Shown here: in pieces, positions 22,201-31,402 of the stretch
How positions within the stretch are numbered: the first letter of the stretch is position 1
Layout of the letters: every line of letters starts with the position of its first letter
Origin: Pseudomonas sp.
GTDB lineage: Bacteria > Pseudomonadota > Gammaproteobacteria > Pseudomonadales > Pseudomonadaceae
Length of the DNA: 64,000 nucleotides
NCBI GenBank assembly: GCA_030699825.1
Contig: JAUYKV010000045.1
Span: forward strand, 20,270-84,269
Direction of reading: 5' to 3'
Position numbers and translations under genes: made by a program
The notes under the pieces: generated by a model
What the model was told of the DNA's origin: nothing
Databases searched by the model: none
Seen by the model: only the letters and a program-made list of their open reading frames with translations

Positions 22201-25200
22201 AGGCCCGGCATCGTCGACCGCCGACAGACTTGGCTCGCTCTCGTCCTCGCCTTGCAGCAACGCCAACAGCTGGTGTTCGACCTCACTCTCGGCTTCGGCT
22301 TCGGCTTCGGCTTCGGCTTCGGCTTCGGCTTCGGCTTCGGCTTCGGCTTCGGCTTCGGCTTCGGCTTCGGCTTCGGCTTCGGCTTCGGCTTCGGCTTCGG
22401 GATCAGTCTCGGGGGCCGTCGTCACCGCTGGCAAGACCTGCGCGCCATCGCCCTGGCGGAAGCGACGAATCGCCTCGATCAGTTCGTGCGGCTGCTGCAG
22501 CTCGGCCTGCTTTTGCAACTGCTCCAGCAACAGGGCCAGGCAGTCATGGCTTTGCTGCAGCAGGACGACCAGCGCCGGGGAATGGCTGAAGCGCCGATCC
22601 ACCAGGCCTTCGTACAAGGACTCCAGCTCATGGGCGAGGTCGCCGATCGGCCGGATTTCGGCCATCCGCGCGCCGCCCTTGAGGGTGTGCAAATCGCGTT
22701 GCAGGGACGACAAGGCGGCCTTGTTGCCCGGGTCGTCACTCCAGCGCGCCAGCGCCTGACCGGCGCTCTCGAGGATGTCCACGGCCTCCTCGAGAAAGAT
22801 CTCGACCATCTCGGCATCGAGCGACTCATAGCCGGAGGCAGCGGCAGGCTCGGACTCGGCCATCAAGCCGGCGTCCTCATCGACCTGCAACTCGACGGCC
22901 GTAAGGGTTTCGCCGTCGTTGTCCCGCGACCAGGGTGTCTGTTCGAGCGCCGCAGTGGCGGCATCCAGTTCGACCGGCTGCAGCCCCACCTGACCGTCCG
23001 CGGACAACAACGCCAGCGCGCGCGGATCCAGCGCTTCGCCAAGCAGGCGCCGCAACGCCTCGACCCGCGCAGGCTCGGCGCTGACCTGCAAACCGGCGGC
23101 GACCTGATCCATCATACTGATCAGTGCTTCATGCGCCTGTTCGGCCTCGCAGAAGAAACGCTCGCTGACCGCCAGGCTACCTTCTTCCACGGCACCATAG
23201 AGATCGAGCAGGGCCTCACAGAGCTCATCGATCTGCGGCAATTCGGCCATTTCCGCGCCGCGCCCCAGGGTCGTCAACTCGTCCAGCAAGGCACTCAGCT
23301 CCTGACGTTCGGACGGGTGCTCGCGCCAGCGCTGCAACAAGGCCTCGGCATCCAGCAGGATGTCCATGCCCTCGGCGAGGAAAATGCCGATCAGCTGCGG
23401 GTCGCGGATCTCGCCCTGCTCGCTCTGGCGACTGTTTTGCGCGGCCTCGAGGCGATCCTGATGCAGCTTGTGCGCGCGCTCGAGAAACTCCGGTGCTCCG
23501 GGCAGCGGCGCCAGCGGCTGGGTTTCCAACTGCGCCAGGCCCAGGCGGAACAGCTTCTCGGCGGCGCTCAATAATTCGGCTTCGGCCAGGTCCATGGAGA
23601 TCAAGTTGCTTTTGAACTCCTTGACCATTTTTTCCAGCGGCGCAGCTATCTCCGCTACCGGCAGAATCCCGGCCATGTAGGCGCTGCCCTTGAGGGTGTG
23701 CAAGGCTCGCTGCAGGTCGTCGGTGACCGGCTGTGGCAGTTCCTGGGCGCAATCGGCCAGAAAGCCGACCAGGGTATCGAGGTGAGTTTCCGCCTCGTTG
23801 CGGAATATCTCCAACAGTTGCGGATCGAGGGGCTCGCCGTCGAGGGGCTCTCCATAGAGGGGCTCTCCATAGAGGGGCTCACCATAGAGGGGTTCGCCAC
23901 CGAGGGCGTCGAGCTGTTCAGCGTCTGCCGCGATAGCCTCGATTTCGCCCGCAAGCGGGGCTACCTGAACCGCCGGTGCAACGGCTGTCGGCAGGCGTTG
24001 GCCTTTCGCCAGCGCATACGCGGTGGCAGCCAGCAGGTCGACATCGTCACGCTGGCGCTGGGCCTTGGCGGCGAATTCGTCGACCAGGGCCGGCATCAGC
24101 GCAACCACCTCGGCCACCACCTGCTGCACCTCGGCAGTCGGTTGAATGCTGCGATCGAGCACCCGATTGAGCAGGTTCTCGATCGCCCAACCCAGCTCGC
24201 CGATGACCAGCGCGCGGACCATGCGACCACTGCCCTTGAGGGTGTGGAAGGCCCGGCGGATCTCCGCCAGGGCTTGCTTGTTCTCACTATCGGCGCACCA
24301 GCGCGGGAAGTACTCGGCGATGGTGTCCAGGACCTCACCGACTTCCTCGATGAACACGTCCATCAATTCTTCGTCGATCGGCTGTTCATCGGCCGGCGGT
24401 GGCAGCAAACTCGGTGGCACATCGTGAGCCGGCGGATTGATTGCCTGCAGCGGCACGGCCATGACATCGGCCAGCGACAACGGTTTGTCGGCCTCGGTGG
24501 CCGGCTCGGCGCCCGCCAGCGGCGCACTCGGCAGTTCAACCGCGGGCACGCCCAGCGACGCCAGTTCGGCCTCATCCCAGTGGCCAGCGCTGTTCGGCTG
24601 GTCCAGGCTGAAGTCTTCCAGCGGCGCGTCATCGAACGGTTCGACAGCGCCGCCGAAGTCCGCCAGCGGCGCTTGCGCTTCGTCACTGAGATCGAGGGCC
24701 GGCAAGGGCGACTCGAGATCCAGATCGAGCACCGACGGATCGATTGCCAGCGGGGCAGGGCCGTCGCCGTCATCGTCGTCAAGCGGCTCTGCGGCCTCGA
24801 CCGTCGTCGAACCGATCTCGCCGAATTCGGCGCTCGGCGCCTCTGGTGGCGCCAATTCGGGCTGCGTGTCCTGCTGCGGCGCAGTCGGCGCCAGCGCCTC
24901 GGCCGGCTCATCGGCCAGTACTTCGAGGTCATCCAGGGGGTCGGCAAGCGGTGCCAAATCTTCTCGCCGTGGTTCGCGCGGATCGAGGATCGAGGGCTGT
25001 TCTTTCAGCGGATAGCCGAGGCTTTCCAGGCTTTCCTCGGCCACATCGAGAATCAGCTCGCCCTGGCTGCCATGGTCTTCGGCCAGGCGCTCGAGGTAGT
25101 ACTCGACGCCGGTGATGGCATCGGCCAAGGAGTCCAGATTCTGCCAGTTCGGCACGGCCTTGCGCGCCAGCAGTTGCTCCTCGATGTAGCGATTGCAGGC

Positions 25201-26685
25201 ATTGAGCAGCGCTGCGGCGCGCGCCAACGGAATCATGGCCAGGCCGCCACGCACTTGGGTCAGCAGCGCCGGCACACGCGCCAGGTGCTCGTGATTCCAC
25301 TGCGAGGCGATGAATTCGATGATCGCGTCCTTGGCCTGCTCCAGACCACTGCGCGCTTCCTTGATCACCAGCTGGTGAATCTGCGCCACGTCGGTGGTGG
25401 GCAGATGGCTCTCTTCGCGGCCACCGTCGGCGACCGGGCCGACCATGCCGGCCAGGGTCGCTTCGACATACAGCAGGGCACCGGCAACATCCATCAGCAC
25501 GGCATCACTCGGCGCCTGCCGGCCAAGGGCCAGGCCGTGCACCACGTCGATCTGATCGAGGATGACTTTGCGTGGCTGGCCGAAACCGAGCACGGCCAGG
25601 GTATCGGCTATCTGCTTGAGCGGCGCCAGCAGGCTATCCAGCTCGGCCACCTGATTGCGGTCGCTGCGCACGAACAGGTCGAGGCTGTCCTTGACCCGCA
25701 CCAGCTCCTCACACAGCGCGCCGACCACCGAGCGCATGGCATCGCGATCCGGACCGGCCAGACGAGCCCGCTCCTCATCGACGATATCGGTGTCCGGCAA
25801 GGCGTCGTCGAGACGGAACTGTTCCTTCAGGACCCTGATACGCGGCGACTGCGCCGGCGCCTTGGCTACATAGAACAACAGGTTCTTGGTCAGCTCGTCG
25901 GAGGCGGGCTGGTTGATGCCGTCGACCCCCTGCTCGAGCAGGCGCTTGAGCTCTTTATCGACCTCGCGCAGCAGGGTACGCATCGAGGTACCGTTGGTCA
26001 CAGCGCCGTTGGCCAGGCCTTCGACCAGGCCCGAGGCGATCTGCCACAAGGGACCGAGCGGCGCGTCCTTGCACAGCGTCTCGAGACGGCCGAACACCCG
26101 CGCCATGTAGCCCAGGTTGGTCGGCAGATCCTGATTGCGAATGACCCCGACCAGGGCCACTTGCAGCATCTGCCGCAGCTTGCGCAGCAGCACCGGCAGT
26201 TCCGCGGTGCGCAGTTCGCCCAGGGACTCGACCGACAGGGCCGGCGCGCGCACGGACATATCCGGGGAAAACAGGCTGGTTTCCGAGAGCAGCTTTTCGC
26301 CGCGAGCAGCACGCAGGTCGTTGAGCAGTGGCAACACCACCATCGGCAAGTCGCGGCGGGCGGTCTGGATGCGGTCGAGGTAGACCGGCAACTGCAGGAT
26401 GGCTTGCATCAGCACTTCCAGGGCTTCGCCCTGGTTGGCCACACGACCTTCCATCAACGCCTGGGCCAGGTGCTCCATTTCTTCGGCGAGCAACGCCGCA
26501 CCGTAGAACTCCACCATCTGCAGAGTGCCGTGTACCTGGTGCACATAGGTCAGGCAGAAGCGCATGCGCGTCGAATCCTGCGGATTCTCGACGTATGCCT
26601 CCAGGGCTTGGCGCGCCTGTTTCAGGGTTTCCGCGATTTCGCCTTTGACCCATTCCAGGGCGACATAATCGTGCCGATCCCCCAT
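19213..26685 (-). CDS. chpA: ChpA, multi-phosphotransfer CheA-type hybrid histidine kinase
   Basis: The kinase that controls type IV pilus twitching and cAMP output with PilJ, PilI, PilG and PilH. ATG 26685 (MGDRHDYVALEWVKGEIAET) has GGAG 5 bases upstream and gives 2490 residues; ATG 26700 would add MSGVA. Phosphotransfer domains: His in YVHQVHGTL near residue 48; HTLKG near 812, 994, 1332, 1578 and 1726; a Thr-type site ELTTLGRGAEMAE near 1140. Then come the CheA dimer/ATPase region (NAVDHGIEP near 2045; SGRGVGMDVV), a CheW-like domain, and a C-terminal receiver (VVDDS, DIMLLDIEMPRMDG near 2400, GKPY). Linkers carry two tandem repeats, noted separately. Confidence 0.96.
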   Translation of the reverse strand: MGDRHDYVALEWVKGEIAETLKQARQALEAYVENPQDSTRMRFCLTYVHQVHGTLQMVEFYGAALLAEEMEHLAQALMEGRVANQGEALEVLMQAILQLPVYLDRIQTARRDLPMVVLPLLNDLRAARGEKLLSETSLFSPDMSVRAPALSVESLGELRTAELPVLLRKLRQMLQVALVGVIRNQDLPTNLGYMARVFGRLETLCKDAPLGPLWQIASGLVEGLANGAVTNGTSMRTLLREVDKELKRLLEQGVDGINQPASDELTKNLLFYVAKAPAQSPRIRVLKEQFRLDDALPDTDIVDEERARLAGPDRDAMRSVVGALCEELVRVKDSLDLFVRSDRNQVAELDSLLAPLKQIADTLAVLGFGQPRKVILDQIDVVHGLALGRQAPSDAVLMDVAGALLYVEATLAGMVGPVADGGREESHLPTTDVAQIHQLVIKEARSGLEQAKDAIIEFIASQWNHEHLARVPALLTQVRGGLAMIPLARAAALLNACNRYIEEQLLARKAVPNWQNLDSLADAITGVEYYLERLAEDHGSQGELILDVAEESLESLGYPLKEQPSILDPREPRREDLAPLADPLDDLEVLADEPAEALAPTAPQQDTQPELAPPEAPSAEFGEIGSTTVEAAEPLDDDDGDGPAPLAIDPSVLDLDLESPLPALDLSDEAQAPLADFGGAVEPFDDAPLEDFSLDQPNSAGHWDEAELASLGVPAVELPSAPLAGAEPATEADKPLSLADVMAVPLQAINPPAHDVPPSLLPPPADEQPIDEELMDVFIEEVGEVLDTIAEYFPRWCADSENKQALAEIRRAFHTLKGSGRMVRALVIGELGWAIENLLNRVLDRSIQPTAEVQQVVAEVVALMPALVDEFAAKAQRQRDDVDLLAATAYALAKGQRLPTAVAPAVQVAPLAGEIEAIAADAEQLDALGGEPLYGEPLYGEPLYGEPLDGEPLDPQLLEIFRNEAETHLDTLVGFLADCAQELPQPVTDDLQRALHTLKGSAYMAGILPVAEIAAPLEKMVKEFKSNLISMDLAEAELLSAAEKLFRLGLAQLETQPLAPLPGAPEFLERAHKLHQDRLEAAQNSRQSEQGEIRDPQLIGIFLAEGMDILLDAEALLQRWREHPSERQELSALLDELTTLGRGAEMAELPQIDELCEALLDLYGAVEEGSLAVSERFFCEAEQAHEALISMMDQVAAGLQVSAEPARVEALRRLLGEALDPRALALLSADGQVGLQPVELDAATAALEQTPWSRDNDGETLTAVELQVDEDAGLMAESEPAAASGYESLDAEMVEIFLEEAVDILESAGQALARWSDDPGNKAALSSLQRDLHTLKGGARMAEIRPIGDLAHELESLYEGLVDRRFSHSPALVVLLQQSHDCLALLLEQLQKQAELQQPHELIEAIRRFRQGDGAQVLPAVTTAPETDPEAEAEAEAEAEAEAEAEAEAEAEAEAEAEAEAEAEAESEVEHQLLALLQGEDESEPSLSAVDDAGPESEPESDPLPVDSPRPSPAVTETAASDAGMPSAAAFEDQPDQELVEIFLEEGFDIIDSSGAALQRWMDDVDNSLELESLQRDLHTLKGGARMAEIREIGDLAHELEFLYEGLADGRLRPGQDLFGLLQACHDRLAEMLDAVRDKRAPADGDALIETIKHFRANPDQQLSMPTAVQLKAVAQSQDRDDDEADILDIFLEEADDLLEAMEVAMGRWDQRRDDGAAIDDMLRVLHTLKGGARLAGQNRLGNLTHDLETHLSEALLQGAPWPESLFLDVQSGFEGLQKELDQLRQRLQASLAAEEGAAAGVEPVAPTVPGLVAPIVAASDLPAREQVTKVLPFVRRAQEAAQEAAARRAPQELVKVPAELLEGLVNLAGETSIFRGRVEQQVSDFGFTLSEMEATIDRVRDQLRRLDIETQAQILSRYQAEAERAGYEDFDPLEMDRHSQLQQLSRALFESASDLLDLKETLAMRSRDAETLLLQQARVNTELQEGLMRTRMVPFDRLVPRLRRIVRQVAGELGKQVEFVLGNADGEMDRSVLERIVAPLEHMLRNAVDHGIEPAEVRRAAGKPEQGTIRLNLGREGGDIVLTLSDDGGGIRLDAVRRKAIERGLMDEESDLSDHEILQFILEAGFSTAAAVTQISGRGVGMDVVHSEVKQLGGSMSIDSTPGAGTRFAIRLPFTVSVNRALMVLSGEDLYAIPLNTIEGIVRISPYELEALYEQSATGTTDTPHFEYAGQAYELRYLGDLLNNGQQPKLVGQSLPLPVILVRSSEHAVAVQVDSLAGSREIVVKSLGPQFAGVHGISGATILGDGRVVVILDLLATIRVLHAHLLNQLQPRKLGHTASAAEIEADRPTLVMVVDDSVTVRKVTSRLLERNGMNVLTAKDGVDAISQLQEHKPDIMLLDIEMPRMDGFEVATLVRHDEHLKDLPIIMITSRTGEKHRERALAIGVNEYLGKPYQESLLLESIAKLVDRHPAERHPMDSRSTDRRPDMPA
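22291..22398 (-). repeat. 18-unit GAAGCC hexanucleotide repeat in chpA, encoding (Glu-Ala)n
   Basis: The plus strand reads GGCTTC 18 times without interruption (108 bp). On the coding strand it gives 18 Glu-Ala dipeptides at about ChpA residues 1430-1465, between two phosphotransfer domains. Neighbouring codons (GAGTCTGAAGTTGAG-type) are imperfect copies. The unit is 6 bp, so gain or loss changes linker length without breaking the frame. Confidence 0.97.
23827..23902 (-). repeat. 15-bp tandem repeat in chpA (GEPLY/GEPLD units)
   Basis: Five units of GAGGGGCTC-NCC-NNN on the plus strand, encoding repeated Gly-Glu-Pro-Leu-Tyr or -Asp pentapeptides at about ChpA residues 929-953, in the linker before an HTLKG domain. 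The unit length keeps the reading frame. Confidence 0.95.
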
Positions 26686-26704
26686 AGCCACTCCACTCAT
26701 AAAC

Positions 26705-27562
26705 CTATCCCTTGCGGGTAAACGCCAGCACTCGCTCGTCGGCCACCGGAAGCAAGTCCGGATGCTGCCAACCGACCGCTTCACCCACTCCCACCACCAG
26801 CAGACCACCCGGTGCCAGGCGCTCGGCCAGGCGGTTGAGGATCTCGCGGCGACGCCAGCGACGAAAATAGATCAGCAAGTTCTGACAAAAAATGACGTCC
26901 ATACCAGACATTGGCGCCTTGGCCAGCTCCAGCACATTGAGCCTGGCGCAACACACTCGCGCGGCCAGACTCGGTATCACCTTGAAGCGTCCATCGGCCT
27001 GGGCCACGAAGTAGCGTTGACCCAGCGGCGTATCGATTTGTTCCAGCTTGCGTGCGCCATACTGCCCATCGCGCGCCTTGCTCAGCGCGTTCAGGCTGAT
27101 ATCGGTTCCGGTTACGCCAAAGAGCTCGGGCTGCTCGCTGTCGCGCAGCACTTCAGCCGCCGTGATCGCCAGCGAATAAGGCTCCTCGCCACTCGCGCAA
27201 CCCACGCTCCAGAACTCCCAGGGACTGCTCAATCCTTGCTGCAGGCGCTCGCGCAGGTAGCGTTCGAGCAGCTCGAACGAGGGCCGGTGACGAAAGAAAC
27301 GGGTCTCCTGCACGGTCAGGCGATCCAGCAGGGTCGACCACTCGACCGCCCCGCGTGGGCCATCCGTAACCTGTCGGTAATAGCTGGCGTAATCCGCGAC
27401 CCCCAGTTCACGCATCCGCGCACTCAGGTTGGTCTGCAGGAACGCCCGCCGCTGCTCGCTGATCACCACGCCGGTACGCTCTTCGAGCAGCGTCTGCCAG
27501 GCGCGAAACTCGGCGGCCGCCATGTCCATCACCGGTTGCAAGGCCCAGGCGCCTGACTGCAT
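26705..27562 (-). CDS. pilK: PilK, CheR-type chemoreceptor methyltransferase
   Basis: SAM-dependent methyltransferase expected to methylate PilJ. 285 residues from ATG 27562 (MQSGAWALQPVMDMAAAEFR), chosen for its GGGAGG ribosome-binding site 6 bases upstream; an ATG at 27580 gives 291 residues. The N-terminal CheR helical domain (EERTGVVISEQRRAFLQTNL) precedes the methyltransferase domain: EFWSVGCASGEEPYSLAI (SAM site), GTDISLNALSKAR, and DVIFCQNLLIYF. It sits 68 bp after pilJ and 19 bp before chpA. Confidence 0.94.
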   Translation of the reverse strand: MQSGAWALQPVMDMAAAEFRAWQTLLEERTGVVISEQRRAFLQTNLSARMRELGVADYASYYRQVTDGPRGAVEWSTLLDRLTVQETRFFRHRPSFELLERYLRERLQQGLSSPWEFWSVGCASGEEPYSLAITAAEVLRDSEQPELFGVTGTDISLNALSKARDGQYGARKLEQIDTPLGQRYFVAQADGRFKVIPSLAARVCCARLNVLELAKAPMSGMDVIFCQNLLIYFRRWRRREILNRLAERLAPGGLLVVGVGEAVGWQHPDLLPVADERVLAFTRKG

Positions 27563-27630
27563 GTCGTGCCTCCCGCTCATGGCCATAGGCGTTGCGCGGC
27601 GACCGGACAAGGCCGCCACGTCACGCGCGT

Positions 27631-29679
27631 TTATGCCTGTTCGCCGCTTTCCGGCAAGGTAAAGCCGGAAACCGACTTGCGCATCTCGCTGGCCATCTTG
27701 GCCAGGTTACCAATGCTCTTGGCGGTAGCCGTGGTACCGGAGGAGGTCTGCGAGGTGATCTCCTGGATCACGTTCATGGTGTTGGAAATGTGGCCGGCCG
27801 AAGAGGCCTGCTGGCGCGCCGCGTTGGAGATGTTCTGGATCAGGGCCGCAAGGGTCTTGGATACCTTCTCGATCTCTTCCAGCGCAACCCCGGCGTCCTG
27901 CGCCAGATGGGCACCACGCACCACTTCGGAGGTGGTCTGTTCCATCGAGATCACCGCCTCGTTGGTGTCGGTCTGAATCGTCTTGACCAGCGCCTCGATC
28001 TGCTTGGTCGCCGCCGAGGAACGTTCCGCCAGGCGCTGGACCTCGTCCGCCACCACGGCGAAGCCGCGGCCCGCGTCACCGGCCATGGAGGCCTGGATCG
28101 CGGCGTTGAGGGCGAGGATGTTGGTCTGGTCGGCAATGTCGTTGATCAGGCTGACGATGTCACCGATCTCCTGGGACGACTCGCCGAGGCGTTTGATCCG
28201 CTTCGAGGTGTCCTGGATCTGCTCACGGATGTTGTCCATGCCGGTGATGGTGTTGTGTACGACTTCGTTACCCTTGTTGGCGATGGCCACCGAACGCTCC
28301 GCTACCGCGGAGGATTCCGAGGCGTTCGCCGATACCTGGTCGATCGACACGGCCATTTCGTTGATCGCCGCCGAGGCACCGGCGATTTCCTGGGCCTGGT
28401 GCTCCGAGGCTTCGGCCAGGTGCATCGCCGTGGCCTGGGTTTCCTGGGCGGCGCCGGCGACCTGAACGGCGGTCAGGTTGATGGTCACTACCAGGTCGCG
28501 CAGCTGGTCGATGGAGTAGTTGATGGAGTCGGCGATGGCGCCGGTGAAGTCTTCGGTTACGGTCGCGGCAACGGTCAGGTCACCGTCGGCGAGGTCGGCG
28601 ATTTCGTCGAGCAGGCGCAGAATCGCCGCCTGGTTACGCTCGTTCTTCTCGGCGGTCTCGGCCAGGCGGCGGTTGGTCTCGCGCACCATCACGATGCCGA
28701 TCAGGATGATCGAGCCCAACGCCAGAATGCCCAGCACATAACCGGCCAGGGTGTTGATGGCGCGGCCGTCGGCCATGTCTTCGAAGCCGGTGGCCAGCTC
28801 GGAGGCTTTATCCAGCAGGGTCTGCGAGACGCTGAAAATACCGTTGGCCGACTCGCGCACCTGGAACAGTTCCGGCGAGGTCTCGAGAATCTCGTCCACC
28901 GAACCGGAGACGAATTCGAACAACTCGGAAATCTCCGCCAAGCGATCGAGCGCCTCTGCATCCTCGACCTTGGTGATTTCCATCGCTGCGTTGCCTTCCA
29001 GCATGGCACTCAAGACCCGGCCGAACAGGCTGGCATCGCGGCCGAACATGTCGGCGGCCTGTACCGAGTCCTGGTCACCGGCCAGTACCTTGTTCACCGA
29101 ACCGAGAATACGTTCGGCCAGCAGCGACTGGCGCTGGGCCACCGACACCTGGGCGGCCGGCGCACCGCTTTCCAGGAGGATGTCGACCACCTCTTCGTAC
29201 TCGACCTGCAGCTGCGGGATGGTTTCCGCCAGGGTCTCAGCCACCTGGTGCAGGGACAGAACGGTCTGTTCGCTGGCCAGAATGGCGTCGGTGTTTTTGC
29301 GCAGATTATCCCAGTCCTGCTGCACGGCAGTCATCTGCGCCTGCACGGGCTCCGGCGCCGAGGGCACGCCACTCTCCTGGTTGCCGTCGGTCAGGTAACC
29401 CCAGCGGGTCTCGAAGTCGTTGCGCGCCTCGCGCAACAGGCTGAAGGCCTCGGCAGTACCGGCGGCCGCTTCGGTGGAGTTCTTGGCGATACGCTGGGAC
29501 AGAACCCGTAGCTCACCGGCATGGCCGATGTATTCGGTATCGTAATTGGATTGCGTATTGATGTAGGCGAAGTTGGCGAACAACAGCACGATGGAGACGA
29601 TCAGGACGATAAACAGCCCGGCGATCAGCGTACTGCTGCGCGTACTCGCGAATAAATTGCCTGCATTTAGTTTTTTCAT
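27631..29679 (-). CDS. pilJ: PilJ, methyl-accepting chemoreceptor for twitching motility
   Basis: 682 residues from ATG 29679 ([20 protein letters not shown]). A transmembrane helix spans about 16-38; a periplasmic region with two PilJ-type repeats (each with [15 protein letters not shown] or [17 protein letters not shown] helices) follows; a second transmembrane helix ([20 protein letters not shown]) lies near residue 310. Then come a HAMP region and the cytoplasmic signalling tip ([20 protein letters not shown]). It senses pilus-related input and controls ChpA through PilI. An upstream ATG at 29730 would add 17 non-conserved residues. Confidence 0.96.
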   Translation of the reverse strand: MKKLNAGNLFASTRSSTLIAGLFIVLIVSIVLLFANFAYINTQSNYDTEYIGHAGELRVLSQRIAKNSTEAAAGTAEAFSLLREARNDFETRWGYLTDGNQESGVPSAPEPVQAQMTAVQQDWDNLRKNTDAILASEQTVLSLHQVAETLAETIPQLQVEYEEVVDILLESGAPAAQVSVAQRQSLLAERILGSVNKVLAGDQDSVQAADMFGRDASLFGRVLSAMLEGNAAMEITKVEDAEALDRLAEISELFEFVSGSVDEILETSPELFQVRESANGIFSVSQTLLDKASELATGFEDMADGRAINTLAGYVLGILALGSIILIGIVMVRETNRRLAETAEKNERNQAAILRLLDEIADLADGDLTVAATVTEDFTGAIADSINYSIDQLRDLVVTINLTAVQVAGAAQETQATAMHLAEASEHQAQEIAGASAAINEMAVSIDQVSANASESSAVAERSVAIANKGNEVVHNTITGMDNIREQIQDTSKRIKRLGESSQEIGDIVSLINDIADQTNILALNAAIQASMAGDAGRGFAVVADEVQRLAERSSAATKQIEALVKTIQTDTNEAVISMEQTTSEVVRGAHLAQDAGVALEEIEKVSKTLAALIQNISNAARQQASSAGHISNTMNVIQEITSQTSSGTTATAKSIGNLAKMASEMRKSVSGFTLPESGEQA

Positions 29680-29763
29680 TTTCTGGCCCCCGCCTGGACC
29701 GACCGCGCTACGGTTCCCACACAACCCCAACAGGCCGACAGTGCCGACCCAACCGAAAAACTG

Positions 29764-30300
29764 TTAAAACGCAACATCGAGAAACCCCTGGTGCTGGGCC
29801 AGCGCATGAGGACTGAACACCAACCAGGGCTGCTCGCGCTGGAAGACGCCATGAATGAAGGGCGCGATGGACGCTTCGAGCGGCGGTAGCTGCTCAGAGA
29901 AGGCATCCACCGGGAAATGCTGCATGCCGAACACCTCATCAACCGTCAGCCCGGCGAATATGTCCTGATGGTCGACCACCAGCACCCGCCGCTTCTTGCG
30001 CAGCGGCGACAACTCGTTGCCGAAGAAGCCGCACAGGTCCATCACCGGTAACAGGCGACCGCGCACGTTGGCCACGCCCTTGACCCAGCTTTTGACCCCG
30101 GGCAACAGGGTATGGCGCGGCTCATGCAGCACCTCGCCGATCTCGCCCATGGGCGCGACGAAAAACCGCTCGCCCATGCGAAAACCGATACCGCTCCAGG
30201 TTTGCACGGCAGCCTGCTGCAACGGCAAGCCAGCCGCCAGCAGCCGGCAACGCTGGTCGATTCCGAGGAGGATTTGAAAAGGGGTCTGTGCGTCCGACAT
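29764..30300 (-). CDS. pilI: PilI, CheW-like coupling protein
   Basis: 178 residues with one CheW domain (GIGFRMGERFFVAPMGEIGE, then VKGVANVRGRLLPVMDLCGF and VDEVFGMQHFPVDAF). Couples PilJ to ChpA. 84 bp upstream of pilJ and 41 bp after pilH in the conserved pilGHIJK order. Confidence 0.95.
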   Translation of the reverse strand: MSDAQTPFQILLGIDQRCRLLAAGLPLQQAAVQTWSGIGFRMGERFFVAPMGEIGEVLHEPRHTLLPGVKSWVKGVANVRGRLLPVMDLCGFFGNELSPLRKKRRVLVVDHQDIFAGLTVDEVFGMQHFPVDAFSEQLPPLEASIAPFIHGVFQREQPWLVFSPHALAQHQGFLDVAF

Positions 30301-30341
30301 GCCAGCCGCGGCCTTCTTCTTATTGGATTACAGGCACGCCA

Positions 30342-30707
30342 TTAACCGGCCAATACGGCACTCAGGGTTTTCAGCAGTGTCGCTTCGTCAATCGGCTTGG
30401 TCAGGTAGTCCTTGGCGCCTTGGCGCTTGCCCCAGACCTTGTCGGTTTCCTGATCCTTGGTAGTGACGATGATCACCGGGATGTGGCTGGTGTCGGCGTC
30501 CTTGGTCAGCTGACGGGTCGCCTGAAAACCATTGAGGCCCGGCATGACGATGTCCATCAACACGGCGTCGGGTTTTTCCTGGCGGGCCAGGGCAACGCCA
30601 TCCGCGCCATTTTCCGCCTTGAGTACCTGATGGCCATTCTTTTCCAGCATGGCGGTCAGCTTGTACATCTCGGTCGGCGAGTCATCAACAATCAGAATTC
30701 GAGCCAT
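30342..30707 (-). CDS. pilH: PilH, single-domain response regulator
   Basis: 121 residues from ATG 30707 (MARILIVDDSPTEMYKLTAM). A CheY-like receiver only: acidic pair in VDDS, phospho-acceptor Asp in AVLMDIVMPGLNG, conserved Lys in YLTKPID. Known to act against PilG in control of pilus retraction and cAMP. An ATG 12 bases upstream is possible but gives a non-conserved MGNT extension. Confidence 0.95.
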   Translation of the reverse strand: MARILIVDDSPTEMYKLTAMLEKNGHQVLKAENGADGVALARQEKPDAVLMDIVMPGLNGFQATRQLTKDADTSHIPVIIVTTKDQETDKVWGKRQGAKDYLTKPIDEATLLKTLSAVLAG

Positions 30708-30754
30708 GGTGTTTCCCAATACATTAAAAGGCGTCTACAGCTAGGGAGCAGACG

Positions 30755-31162
30755 TCAGGATGCCTGTTCCACCGGGGTGAAGCCAGGGACATGGGCCTTG
30801 ATCGCGCCGAGCAACTCTTCCTTGCTGAAAGGTTTGGTCAGATATTGATCGGAGCCAACGATGCGTCCCTTGGCCTTGTCGAACAAGCCGTCCTTGGAGG
30901 ACAGCATGATCACCGGGGTGGACTTGAAAGCACTGTTGTTCTTGATCAGGGCACAGGTCTGATAGCCATCGAGCCGCGGCATCATGATGTCGACAAAAAT
31001 AATATTTGGGTGGGTGTCGGCGATCTTTGCCAAAGCATCGAAGCCGTCAACTGCGGTAATTACCTCGCAACCCACTTTCTTCAGCAGGGTTTCCGCGGTA
31101 CGCCGAATCGTTTTCGAATCGTCGATCACCATCACCCTCAAACCCTCGGAATGTTGTTCCAT
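30755..31162 (-). CDS. pilG: PilG, single-domain response regulator
   Basis: 135 residues, CheY-like: VIDDSKTIRRTAETLL, phospho-acceptor Asp in IIFVDIMMPRLDGYQ, conserved Lys in YLTKPFSKEELL. First gene of the pil-chp cluster on the minus strand; in P. aeruginosa PilG promotes pilus extension and cAMP synthesis. The promoter must lie in 31163-31402, shared with divergent gshB, but no clear -35/-10 pair stands out. Confidence 0.95.
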   Translation of the reverse strand: MEQHSEGLRVMVIDDSKTIRRTAETLLKKVGCEVITAVDGFDALAKIADTHPNIIFVDIMMPRLDGYQTCALIKNNSAFKSTPVIMLSSKDGLFDKAKGRIVGSDQYLTKPFSKEELLGAIKAHVPGFTPVEQAS

Positions 31163-31402
31163 GTTTGCCCTACCATCGCCTCGGTGAGTCGTTATTTTGC
31201 GTTCTAATCAGTGCGCCTGAGGCCTTACCAGCGACGGGTTGCAACCCAATCATCGGGTCTTTTTAGCACACTCTCCCCATGCAAGCTATAAGCCGCGCGG
31301 GGCTGGGTTTTTCCTTGACCACCCGCCTTGCCAGCGCCACCCTGACGCCACATGCTCGTCCCAACACCCTCTAAACCGCTGCCTTTCACGGAGAAATCCC
31401 CC

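Noticed and set aside
22291..22398. Hexanucleotide array considered as a CRISPR or assembly artefact
   Set aside because: No spacers, and it is in frame in chpA with degenerate flanking copies, so a real coding repeat is more likely; exact copy number should be checked with long reads.
19195..23574. Plus-strand frame of 1459 codons with a Phe-Gly repeat
   Set aside because: It is the antisense shadow of chpA; the FG run is just the reverse reading of the Glu-Ala hexanucleotide repeat. The minus-strand product has full ChpA domains.
23698..26721. Plus-strand frame of 1007 codons
   Set aside because: Shadow of the chpA 5' half, with a His/Gln/Arg-rich composition and no domains.
31240..31275. 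ACCC...GGGT-TTTTT sequence as a terminator near gshB
   Set aside because: Only a 4-bp stem can be drawn, and the position is upstream of both divergent genes.
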